A stretch of DNA of 64,000 nt from Sycobia sp. Sy_11 (lineage: Eukaryota > Arthropoda > Insecta > Hymenoptera > Epichrysomallidae): the NCBI GenBank assembly GCA_018907035.1, contig JACCIC010000015.1:2296001-2360000 (forward strand), written 5' to 3'. Positions 1-13,000 of this stretch are shown here, one piece after another. Positions within the stretch are counted from its first letter, which is position 1. Every line of letters begins with the position of its first letter. The position numbers and the translations under genes are program-made. Below the pieces are notes generated by a model. That model saw only the letters and a program-made list of their open reading frames with translations. It made no database searches and was not told the origin of the DNA.

Positions 1-179
1 TCTATAAAATCGTTATATTTATTAATTGCAATTACATTAAAATGAAAGTATAACTTTGCATCTGCCACCCATGTAATATATGTACCAAATTCCAAAGTGT
101 TATACACAAATGTTGTTTTAAGCTTCATGATACTTTTACGGAAACGCATTAAATGATGCAACAAGGAATTTGTGGTAAT

Positions 180-870
180 GATTGTCTTAATCATATGAAA
201 GTTTACGACTGTTACACGTTTGTTAAGAATGAAAAGTCGCGTCGGACAAAAGAGGCGATCACCGAAAGCAATATCGACATTGGTAATGAATTCGTCAAAA
301 AAGCAAAAATCTTGTTTAATTATTAACAATATTTTGTAATTAATGAAATTGATCGCTTGCGTTTCAGAAAGATTAACGCGCGATTTGAGCCACACAAAAA
401 TTAAAAATTATGAAAAATTATTTCACATCGGTTATTCAAATGAAATCGTTAATGAGGTAATAAAAAATGTAAACTTCGTCTATACCATCATAACTTGTGA
501 TGGGAGATGGTATTTTGAATGTATACCCGAAATCAACCGCCAAAGTAGCGAATATAGAAGATCCCAGACGAAACATTTGAAAATAAAAAAAAATTAAACA
601 ATGTTGATTTATTTCTTCGATTCAAAAGGAGTCATTTATAATGAATTTGTTCCAATGGGTCGAATCATCAATGCTCTGTATTACCACGATGCTATGAAAT
701 CTTCGTGATCGCGATTCATCATGTAAGGCCGGAATATCGTGAAAACGGAAGTTTGCGTTTACTGCATAATAATGCACGATTTCATCGTTCGATCACATTT
801 TCAAGACATCGACTCATATCCTCAAGATAATATCGACCAAGGGCCTAAAAATCATTCGATCGCTGCTTTT
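180..870 (+). mobile_element. decayed mariner (Tc1/mariner) transposase remnant
   Basis: Frameshifted plus-strand fragments follow the order of a mariner transposase. At 343-597 the translation contains TCDGRWYFECIPEINRQSS, matching the first catalytic block, usually TGDE-W-Y--PE--RQSS. At 601-705 it reads MLIYFFDSKGVIYNEFVPMG, matching the next conserved block. Near 755-800 LLHNNARFHRS matches the second catalytic block (HHDNAPAHTS). In this copy the second-block catalytic Asp is Asn, and the glutamate after the first Asp is Gly. Several stops and frameshifts separate the blocks. The third catalytic block and both terminal repeats were not recognised. This is an old dead copy, clearly different in sequence from the three other mariner copies in the window. 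Confidence 0.75.
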
Positions 871-1773
871 CCATGCAAATCGCTGTATTGCTGTAGAAAG
901 AGATTATTTTGAAGAAAATCAATGATACTTGAAAAAAATTAACATTTTTCTATTTATTCAAAATATTCGATTATTTTTTAGATAGATTGTAATTTTTAAT
1001 GGTTTTACAATATAAAATATATAAAATATAAGTTATGTAAATTATAAAGCTTAATTCTTTATCTAAGAATAATAAACAACAAATATATATTTAATTATTA
1101 AACTATTAAAAATGATGTTAACGTTATCACTTCATTTAATTTGTAACCAAATAAAAATAAGTTAAGATGTTTTCAAAATATCGAACTCTAGTTTTCATAG
1201 TTGACTAACTGATATTTTAATAACAACTGGTTAACATAAACATTTCAACGAAAAAAATTTTTATTTCTTAAATTTCCCTAAATGTTTTTTGAAGTGATGA
1301 TTAAGAGAGTCTTAATACTTTTATAAGGAATTGAATTTTAATAGCAAAATTCAGAAATATTTTTTAAATTTTTTATAAGAATATTCACACATTTTCCTAT
1401 TTTCCAAAATAAGTTTTTCAAGTACCATAAAGTTTTCAAACACGGCATTAGTTGGTAATGGAAGTGGAAGAAATCTCTTGATCCTCTCTGGCTATAATAT
1501 AGTCGTAACTTTTCACTTTTATCTTCTAAATTATACAACAGAGAAAAATTATTAATATTCTTCAATTATATTTGATCGACTTTAATATTCGAAAAACTTT
1601 GCATAGGATGCAAAAATTATTTAATATAAAAGCAATGTATCGTTACTATGGGACAAAAAGCTGCTTGAAAATTTTGGTTATACTGTATTAGCTAAAATTG
1701 TAACGGCGTAATTACTGATTGATTTTATTCCTATCCATTGGATACATCAATTAATTATATTTATTAACAATAT

Positions 1774-1778
<5 letters not shown>

Positions 1779-1832
<54 letters not shown>
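1779..1832. repeat. (AT)n microsatellite
   Basis: About 27 uninterrupted AT units in intergenic DNA. Confidence 0.95.
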
Positions 1833-1837
<5 letters not shown>

Positions 1838-4286
1838 AATAGTGATTAAATCACAGTTATAATGAAAATATAGTACAAATGATTTCTGTTGAAAAATATA
1901 TAGGATAATAAACTTATATTCAAACATGTTAAAAACAAATAATGTTCTTTATAATTCCCTTAAGAGGAACAGCCTTATTACACTGAACTCAAATATTATA
2001 TTATATTCTTCATATAATTATAATTATATAAAGCATTGCTAATTATACTTGGTGAAATATATTTTAAAACGAAAGGTTATACAAAAGGTATAAACAAAAG
2101 TTATATACAAAGAAGACTTGAAAATTTTGATAATAATGACTTAATAACCAAAACAGATGTCGGAGTAAATTTATACATAGTATATATATTCTTTTATATA
2201 ATAAAATTATCAAAGTGTTTTATGTCTATAATTTATGTTTCATCGTTAAATTTGTCAAATTTAAATTATACATTTGACTGTATTTTCTTTAAAAAATTTA
2301 CAAATATATAACTTATAATGTATTAATTCATACATATAATTAATAAATAAAAATAAAAATTTATATAAATTGGTTTTTTCATGAAATTGAATTTTCAATG
2401 AAAATTGAATAAAGTATAAATCTACAAATAGAATTTTATAAAATATGTAATATAAATGAAGGAGCTTGGAATACGGAATTTTTATCCAGGTAAAATTAAG
2501 AAGAGAAAAAATATCTGTGAATTATTATTTTTTCGAATTTGAATTATAAAGTTTATACAATTTATCTAAATATAAGATATAAATATAGCGATAAAATGTG
2601 ATATCATCGTAATTTACCAACTATATTCAGCACGGATATTTTCTTAACATGCGCAATAAAAAATATTATCATTAACATACTAGGAGACTTTATGTACTTG
2701 GCTTGTACACAATATTTACAAGTTTTTTTCAGAATTATCTTAAATACTCTACTATTGAATTCGATACAAAAATTTTTATATCATTTAAATTGTATTAATT
2801 TTTCAAAAGATATGTTAAGTTGCGGTTTCCACTATCGAACAGCATAAAAAATCATATAAAATTTTTTTAATAAATTGACTCCAATTTTGTATCGAATAAC
2901 TATGTAAGATTTAAGAATCATTTATTCTAAAGCGATTCTTTGAGAAAAAGAAAAGGTGACTTATAGAATTTCACTATTTACAGACCATATCATAGTTTAA
3001 GAATTGCAAGTAATTGAATGCTAGAGGAGTAGACTTTACATTCTCAAATGTTGTCTTTTGGAAAATAATTTTACAATGTCTTACTTGAATTCAATATTGT
3101 AATATTTCTTCAAATCTTTTATAATTTAGCAGATATTATAAAAATTGAGAGATGAATTATGTTTTTGGTCGAAACAAGGAACAATTTAAAGAAATAATTT
3201 AACTGTCAATATTTCTAAAGACATTCAAAGTAAATCATATTAATTCTAATATCTCAGGCACACTAGCAAGCCTTAATGTTAATGTCGTATGATTTAATAT
3301 TATCCAAAACACTTCTTTGATCAAATAAGTTCATCAGTGAAATTAAATTTAAAATTTTTAAAAAATTTATCTAATTAGATAAATTTCAATCTGATAGTTA
3401 AATTAAAAACAGCTTCAATAGCTTAAATATTAAAAAATATAATTCTGATTAGCAGCCACATTATAACATATTCCTTTAAGCCTCTTAATAATAATCAACA
3501 TTTTTGAGTAAAATATATCTCGTATTTAAAAGGAATGACATTATTCAAATGAAATTTAGTATTTACAACAAAAAAAAAACAAGAGTTATAGATTACAATC
3601 TTAATTAGAAATTTTTATAATTCTTAAATTTATATTATTTAACTATTATATTTTTATGAATCAAAATTCAAGAAAGGCTGACTAGTCGACAAACATTAAG
3701 GCTATTAACTTAACAAAACGCGAAAAAATATTTTACATCTAAGGTACATCATCTTTACAGAACAGCAATAATTCAATAGTAAATTCTATTCACTTTTCAG
3801 CAGCCTTCTGATTTATAAAAAGTATTATACATCATGCTAAAGATATTCGTATTCATGCACTAGAAGTTTTAGCAACAATTGAGGAGTAGATCTGTATGTG
3901 TCACCAATACATTAGCATTATATATATTATACATCCAAAATGTGAGCATATGTATATATAGATAAAGACAGATAAATATATAAATAATATAAAGGCACAG
4001 TATCGGTGTCATTACAGAAACATTGTAATAAGTCATTCTCATTTAAATAAGCCAATACTCAATAAAGACATCAAAAAAGTTTTATAAAAATTTTTCAATA
4101 GCTTCACCATCTGTACAATAAATGTAATTTGGCAGAGGTAACTCATCTTTTCTCACACAATATAGCAAAATATTGACAAATAATATTGTCTTTCGTCATT
4201 GCTAACTATACATGATTACGCAAATTACGCATTCATTGATAAAGAATATAGGTGCCTCGGATAAATTGCAGAAGTTTTGCGATTGC

Positions 4287-4289
<3 letters not shown>

Positions 4290-4356
<67 letters not shown>
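4290..4356. repeat. (AT)n microsatellite
   Basis: About 33 uninterrupted AT units. Confidence 0.95.
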
Positions 4357-4360
<4 letters not shown>

Positions 4361-6614
4361 GTAAAAATAATTTTTCTTACAAGAGATAACTGTTTTTATT
4401 AGAGTATAAAAGTGGCAAAAGTAGTATGTACTAGTAGGAATCTGAGAAAAGATGCTTCTTCAATAAGCATTTCAGTTGAAGTTTGAAATAGAAGAACCTC
4501 AGATTCAGATGCACATCTTGTTCTTTTTGCCATTCTATTATTGTTTTATCGTTGAAATTAAAATTGTCTTCTTAGAGATCAGATTTTCCCTGCATAACCT
4601 CTTCTGAGCAGTTTCTGTATTAAGTAGAAAGAACAAAACGATGGTAATGCATTATTTCATTAAAAGTAAGAAAATAATATTCATAACTTTTAAACAATGC
4701 ATTAATTAAAGCAAAGCAAATAAGGAATACTTTTATATAATTACAAATTTTTAAATATAAATATTAGTGTATTTTTTAACTTTACAAATAAAATATTACA
4801 TGAGCAAAATGACAAAATCGGATGCTCAGCAAAATGAAGTGTTATTATTATTTGTCTTAATACTCGTTTTTCAATGAACACATTTTCACCGACAAATACT
4901 TAATGTACATAAATAAAAAGATTAATATTGTACAAAATCCTATCATCCTAGTTATTATATGCATAGGATTACTTTCATAAAATATCTACAATCTATTCAT
5001 TAGAGTCGCCAGCGAACACAGACTTTTATAGACATACAGAACAGATATCACTGTCAGTCGAATGGATATTTGTTATTACATCAATAGTAGAAAAGAACTT
5101 CCAACAAAAATATTTACATAACATTTTTTTAATAACATGAGAATGGGCATAATGTAGTATTTTAAAATAAATAGAGTGATAAAAAAGTCTAGTTTCAAAC
5201 ATGCAAATACCATTGACGAGCTTCAAACTTAATTTAGAGGATTGCTCCATAAGCTGGACAGTAAAATAAATACGCATAACTCTACAAAAATAAATACGCA
5301 GACTACTCTTGTAGAAAAGCGTGAATACCTCAGAATTTAAGTCACTTTTAAGAAATCAGAATTCCTTTCATTTACTTAATTAGTAATTAATGTAGAAAAA
5401 TTGCTACATACTGAAAGTAAAAAATAGAAAGCTGGATATTTATTGATTACCATTGAATCAAGCGCTCTACCATTAAATGATGAGCAAAAAAGAAATCCAG
5501 TTTTGATAAAAGAAATTTTTTTTCTATAGTATAATGATCAGTTTGTTTATCAATTAGATTTTTAGAAGATCTATCATGAATTTTTTAAAATCATAAACGT
5601 GATCATAGAAAGATCATAGAAAAAAAATAAGATGCAAAATAATATAAGACGTTAGCCTTATCAGAGAGGAAGATCAAGCGGTAATTGTATGAAAATATAA
5701 GGTTTAAAAATAGTTTTTGATATTCCACTTATGTTAAAATCCTTGGTAAGTTACAGCACGCATTCAGGAACATAATGATCTTAGAGAAAAAATTAATGTA
5801 TCGGTGAATAATGATACAAATTGTTATGATAACCTGAGATGTTATATATTACAGTTCTTGTAAAAGTTTTCAAGTAATGCCCTATCACCCAGTACATGCG
5901 TTATTATATACTAATTAATGTATCAACATTATCCACATTTAGACACAATTGACAGCGCAGTTATTTACTTTTTAATGAAATAAATTGTCAGTGCCTCACT
6001 TAAAAATAATAGTCAGTTAATAACATGCCAAAATGCTTAACAATCATTACTTATGAGTAAGGTGCATTGCATAAAATAAAAAATTGAAGTTTATAAATGT
6101 CTTTAATCAATAATTTTAAATATATGTAAGTAAATAGAATATCTTATTTTTTGTTTCTTGGAAAAATACTTTTAAAATCAAAGTATTCATTTTGTATTAA
6201 AAAATACTTATACAAAGTAATTTATTAAAGTACTTATTAAAAAATATTTAAAATTATAAATAAGTTATTTCACATATTAAAGACATTCTCATTGATTTTC
6301 ATTACAAATTCTGAAATCCGTTTTTGAATAATTTCATTAGACTGTTAAAAATTAAATATATATTAATTTCAGGTGCATTTGAAAAGTATGAAATGTATAG
6401 TAGAATTTGTTATCAAATAATACTGATGTCAAAAAATAACATATATCTTAGGAAATAGAACATTACAATAGAACATCGCACAAATTTAAGAGGTATTTTT
6501 GTATGCATACACTTTTGTAGTACAATTTCATATTAGAATAACATAAACGAGACATAGTGTGACGAAAACAAAATTATAGGCATCGTGGATCAACCAAAAA
6601 ATCAAGTCAAACCC

Positions 6615-6620
6615 TTTATT
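6615..6620 (-). terminator. candidate poly(A) signal of ECT2
   Basis: A minus-strand AATAAA about 430 bases downstream of the ECT2 stop codon at 7049. This hexamer is common in AT-rich DNA, so position is the only support. Confidence 0.35.
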
Positions 6621-7048
6621 TGCGTTTGTTAATTATGAGGATGACATTAACTAAATAACAAAACAGTTATAAAGCCAGAAGGCAAAAACAAATCTATAAT
6701 CTAATGTCTTTTTAGTATACATTGATAGCCAATAAAGCCAATTTCTTAAATTGATATTCAAAAATAATCCTAAATAATAAATTTGGTTTTGTTCGCTGGT
6801 TATTAAAAATAATAACAGACGATTTATAATAGCTTATGGATTTAACAATGACGATGATGTGTCGATAATGTGGGTTAGGTAACATACTCGACACAAGAGC
6901 AGAGGTGATGAAGCAAGGAGAGTAGTTAAACGCATATTATGTACACTATACGCGATCGAGCACAGGCAATGTTATGAATGTTCGTTATGAATTTTCACTG
7001 TTTTTGCAAATTTCGTTTTTTGCGCAAACGAATTTGTGTAGGTGCGTG

Positions 7049-10000
7049 TTACAACCTTCGAAGCGAGGCGATACTGAGGGTACTGCATTTAGCCTTCCGA
7101 GTCGGCTGCACCGACAGGGGCGCAACAAGAACCTCGTCTCGCGACGGCGAACCCGAACCACCATTGCCCAGTTCCTGTAAAGACACATGAAATAGTAATC
7201 GACACATAAACAAAACAGATAAAATAAACACCATTTTTACTTTTATATTTATTGTCTTCGTTGTATAAACATATCATATATTTGAATGAATATTATATTT
7301 TAGAAACTTATTTACATACTTAGATAAACTAAGATGTTTTGAAATAACCAAAAAAATGCTTATTGAAGTAAAAATGATGTTCAAGTTATTAACGTAAGTA
7401 GGATAAAACGTAAAATAACATGCAAAAAACAAAGTCACTGCAACAAAACAAGGACAAACAAATCTAAAAAACAAAAATTAATTCTAGAAATTAAAAAATA
7501 TAAATTATAATATTTAAAGTTATAACTGAAAATAATAAATAAAATAAATACAATCACACAATTATAACACAAATGTTTTTTAAAAATAACTAATACTTTG
7601 AAATATTTATATAACAATAAACACTAAAACCCACACCAGATTTTCACAAAACAAAATAGAATAAAAATATACAATTAGAAGTCAAATTTATCTGCAATAA
7701 AGATATATGTATTTCAAAAAATTTAATTATATATTTACTCAATCTTTAATCAAAAATCGCTAGGTCTAAGAAGTTTTTCTCTCTACATTTTACGCAAAGC
7801 TTCAATTGTCGTTTTCGACTATAATCATACTGAAATGTACACTAAACATAATTATGTCCCAAGCGTTCTTTAATAAAAAAAAAAAACAGCAAGTAATCAA
7901 GGTTCCTTCTTTATATTTAATGAACCTATATAATAACTTTAACTATAAATTAGTTAAGATAAAAAAGTTTCTGAATTTCAACTACGCAAACTTTGAAAAC
8001 TTAATATTTTTTCTTTTTGAATTAACAATAGCCGCGTAGCATTTTGAGCCAGTCGAAACACCGCGTGGCCTCACAATCTCCTCCTAGAAGAACCCTATCA
8101 ACGTTTTTACAAAAAAGGAATTCGATAAAATTCTATGAGACAATATAGCCCTAACTCGCAACTGCGAAGTAATTAACCTAAGCAATTGATTATGCAAATT
8201 ATACTTACGTAAAGTACATAACATCCCTCCGCATTTCCATTTGATGGCATGCGCATAAAAGCTTTTCATCAATTATTAACTTTATATGCTTATGTTTTCT
8301 CACTACAGAGAATTTACAGTGTTATTAAGCAGAGGAATGCATGAAAACATACCATAAAAAAGCTAATATAAAACTCTGCATAAAACACGCTCAAAGATTT
8401 AAAAACATATGTATACTCTAATGTTCATCGTTATATTTTATGGTACAATTACAAAATATTCTTTTCGAAGCAGAGTATTCGTTATAAGCTTTTAAAATGT
8501 AAACTTCCATGCACTCAGAATGAAGTTCTTAGAATCTCTCGTACAAAGCATCAAATTGAATTACGTTTTGATTAATTCTAAGTTCATTCTTAATATACAC
8601 AATAGACTAATAGATTATATTATCAATAAGGAAAAATGACAAATACATAATTCTATGCATATTTAACGATAGTATAACGAGAAAAAGCCATAAAGAGTAA
8701 TAGAACATTTTTCCAAATCACGCGCATCGGATACTAATTATCGTTCATATCGTACAAAAGCTTAATATTTCAAATTAAAAATCCGGCGCGAGTACAATTC
8801 CTTGCACAGTATATCCCTGTACTACTTTTAGGCAAGAGAAAATAGTAAGCAAAACTTTTAACGCAAAAAGCCATACTCTAATCATTACATGCGTGGGTTG
8901 ATTGGATGGTTTTTTGTTTAACTAACGTTAATATTGTTGCAACTGGCAAGCCTCATTTGCGCTAACTGCTGGCTAGCTGGGGTAAGACTGTGCGTCGAGC
9001 CAAACGGCGACATCATTGTCGACATTGCTCGTTTTAACTTGCTTGGTGTCTTATTGAAGCTGAATGCTCGACCGACCTTCATCCTTGTCCGCGATGCAAA
9101 CCTACGACACAGGGAAAAAAGGGTTAGAAATCAATAAATACCAATGAAAACATTTAGATACAGTGATAAATGCAAACGCAAAACTTCGCTATCATCCTTG
9201 AAAATTCAAAATAATTTTCTGTTATATTTAAATGAAATGTATTAGTTTATTAAAGCAATTACTTTCCAAAAGTAACTTATTAAGCATCCATTAGAAAAAT
9301 TGGAGTATTTATAATCATAATATAACATCTACAATATAATTCAAAATTTAGACTTTAAAATCTAGTAGACTTTTTAAAACAATTGCATATGTTTAATGTT
9401 CAAGGAGGACAAAAAAGTTATCTCACAAACAAGAAGATGTTTGTAATGAAATAATTAATAATCAAAGAAAATTTTTCAAAATGCAAGAAACCAGTTCAAG
9501 CTTTTTATTAAAGAAAATTCCAAACGAAATAAAAACTATTTATTTTTTCACTGTCAGATTTTAGTTGTTAAATGAAAAATATCTAATGTGATTAATAGTC
9601 AGAATTTAGCAGAGGTAATTTTAATGACAGTCTTTGTAGAACATGCGATAGTACACATGAAAGTAGAAGAGTAAATTTTTAAGGGTAGTTTCCGAAATAT
9701 AGTCAATAGTAAAACATGAGCAGATGATTGGTTCAAATAATTGTCAATGATAAAAAAATAAAATTTCTTGAACTGGCCACACCACTACCAAAGCAACTCA
9801 AATTATTATGATTCTATTGTTTGTATTAAATAGTGGAATCTACAAAGCAGATGGGGTGAGGAACTTGGACAGAAGCAAGTAAAAAAAAGTTTTGAACAGC
9901 CTGGTGCAAAAACTGACGGTAGTGGGACATGTAACGTAGTTTCACACATGCTATTGAGTAGGAACACATACGGGTCCATATACTCCAGGTAAAAATTATG

Positions 10001-13000
10001 AAATAGGCTCCTGTAACCAAACGCATCGTTGCCCTATTATTGTTTTGTTTACATGCAAAATAATTATCAAAATTTTTACGTTATTTAAATTGAGAATCTG
10101 TAGATTTACTCAATAATTACTTAAAAATACAGATTTTTCATTAAAAGAAGTACTAATCTTATTGAAATACTTCATTCAAGTAGAAATATAAAATAGAAAG
10201 CTACCAATTTAAGTAAACATTGCACCAGTTAAGAAAATAAGAAACTGATAGATTGTTACTGCTAATACCAAGGAGTCATGCAGATTGAAAATATATTTTA
10301 ATAGAACTTGAATAGATAAAATACCTTATTTATACAATTAGATAGAAAAGAAAATAATATACAAACGAATGTTTAACATTTATTATAAAATTAGATCCCA
10401 AATTTAAAAAAAATCAAATTTATAAAATTTTTTCTCAATATAGATGACTAAATAAAAAAAAGGTAATTATTTATTTAAAAACTTTTTACTTAATCAAGAA
10501 TAAAATTAAACGGTGTTTAACTAAGCTCATCACCAATATCAATTGCAGTAATACATTAATTTTATTCTATAAATTTTATTAGAAATACATTTAGATATAT
10601 TCTGTACAGTTTTTTAACTGTATATTAAATATATTTTCATTACATGTAAATTAATTTGAAAGTAATAAATATGTATGGCAAAAAAATAAAATCTTTTTCT
10701 AATAGCTTATTTACTTTTACAGTGGTGATTATAGTTAAGATGAACAACATAGCTAGCTTTGTATAATGGTTACACATTTATAATATTATTTACCACTTGG
10801 ACCAATAAAGGAGCAAGTGAAAATATGTATTGCATTATAGTATTTCGCGTATTTGGATTAAAATATATTTTCTACTTACATGATTTCCTTACAATTTTCA
10901 AATTTATACTAATAATTGAAATTTAAAAAACTCACAGATTGATTTAGATTAGCTAACAAATCATAATTATTTTTCATAACTGAAATGTACTTACTTAAAT
11001 GCTTTACTTAATGTTCCTAAGGCTACATCACTAGTATCAATTTCAAGCTGATGAGAGTCGAGGCTGATCAAAAAAGTATCCTACAATAAACAATAAGATT
11101 TAAATATACAAAATATCTAAACTAAAAATAATATAATTTATGACTTACCGCATCAGCTTTACAAACAGTATTAGCCATTTGCCGACATAATGATCGCAGG
11201 TAATTCGTTTTATTTACCTCCTCGTCAGTTATAGTGAAAGAGTACAATTTTTCTTTCAACTCTTGATTACTTCTAACCATTAAAGCAAATACGTTTCGAC
11301 ATTCTGCATTGTATAAAACAGTTAGTAAACATTTATTTCTTAATATTATTTGTTAATATTCTGAGCAGCCTTTGTACGATTAAATATAATATATAAGTTT
11401 ATTTGAATATAAAAACCTTACTATATTATATAATTTTTATTGTAAGTTATATTATTGCTTCTAAATTATTTTGTATTTATCTACATATTTTCAAAGAAAC
11501 TTGACTTTATTCTAAAGGATTATTTATTGTTTATTATTTATGATTAAAATAAACTAATGTTCGTAAAACTTAAATGGAATGAAAACTGCCAAAATAATGT
11601 CTTACCTTCTGTTTCCCGAATATCTACAACTTTTTTGACCGTACTCAACGATAACATTTTGATATGTTTGTAAGGCTTGCCTTGATTCATCTTTACCGAA
11701 TGTAGTCCATTAACTGTATTAGGACTCTTCATCGAGTTGAACGCCTTAGATCGCTTCTTGCAAATCTCAAGCGTATCCGTAAATAAGAAAAGAACAAGAT
11801 GATCGCCACGGCCGCTTAGGCCCTCGCTCAATTCTTGCACGTCGCATTTGCCGATGAACGAGCGATGCGAGGAGACCAAATGCGGTGGGCAATTGTCTAT
11901 CTCATTAAATATATCAAACATTGCAAGCTGACCTTCAGTCTTTCGTTTATCTTCGTTAATATAAGTCATAACTTCCTTAATGCTACTTAACGACTTTTCC
12001 AAGGCACTGTGATCTGGATTATTTTTATGGGTATGCTTAAGGATATCTAAGGAATCGAAAAGTCAATTACTCAATTGGAGAATTGAAAACTGAAGAGTGT
12101 ATTAGTAAATTATGGCTCTATAAATTTAAAGTTTAAATTTTTTTAAATTGCATTTAGATTTAAAATTTTTTCTATTACAAAATGTTCTAAATTTAAAAAG
12201 TTTTGAAAAATAAGAAAATTAACTCACCATTTAATAATAAACTAATACTGGGGAGGCGTTGCACTGGTTTTATAAGTAGCTCCTTTAAACTTTGCCTACC
12301 GCATTCAGGTTTAGTTTGGCAGATTTTAAGGAAGGCATGAAACCGCGGCTTATTTTGATCGCATTGATCCAACATTTCCTTTGTGTTTTCAAAAAAATTC
12401 ACATAAGGGGGATATGCCTTTATCAAGTCCGACGCAAATTTAAGAAATATATTGCCTATACTATTTTCTTCGGACCAATGAGCCGCGCAATAACGTAACT
12501 CCTCCAACATCTTTTTATGCACTTCGTAAATCGGTGGAAAATTGCCGAAAATTATTTTAGCTTCTGTACTATTTAATAATTCGCCACTAGTTTCGATGAT
12601 GTCCTCCAAAGGCGATTTAAATAGCTATAAAATGTAACAAATCATTTAGCGATTATGTTAAATTAAGTTTTTACATCTAAATATATAATTTAAGATTTTT
12701 TGAAATTAAATATTTTTAACTACTTGAGACAATTAAGGGATTATTCCAGTTTTACACTTTTATAAAATACTTTTTCTTTTATATATTTCGAAAATAAATA
12801 TGTTCAAAAGTATTATATCAAAATTTATAAGGATCTAAAGATTTTACCTATAATTATGCTGATTTTTTTATGTTACTACTTGAGCACACTATTTAATCGG
12901 GTTACTGTTTAGACAAAATACTGGCAATTGTTCATATATATTAAAGAAAAATGTTCTACTTATTCTATATTTTAAACTTTTATGCTTAATATCAAACCTT

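Larger units (their letters stand above)
871..6614. other. AT-rich stretch without recognisable gene
   Basis: No exon with coding character and fitting splice sites was found on either strand. The open frames here are short and AT-driven. Two pure AT microsatellites lie at about 1779-1832 and 4290-4356. A 13-base inverted pair (ATTCGATACAAAA and its complement) lies at about 2759-2771 and 2885-2897. Part of the right end may be ECT2 3' UTR if a distal poly(A) site is used. Confidence 0.5.

Noticed and set aside
4470..4540. 44-codon minus-strand frame (MAKRTRCASESEV)
   Set aside because: No splice or promoter context; may lie in a long ECT2 3' UTR but cannot be supported as a gene.
5440..5510. 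tRNA-like motif on the minus strand (AATGGTAGAGCGCTTGA resembling a tRNA D-arm and A box)
   Set aside because: The D-loop would be 14 bases, no anticodon stem or T-arm with a B box follows, and the acceptor stem does not pair.
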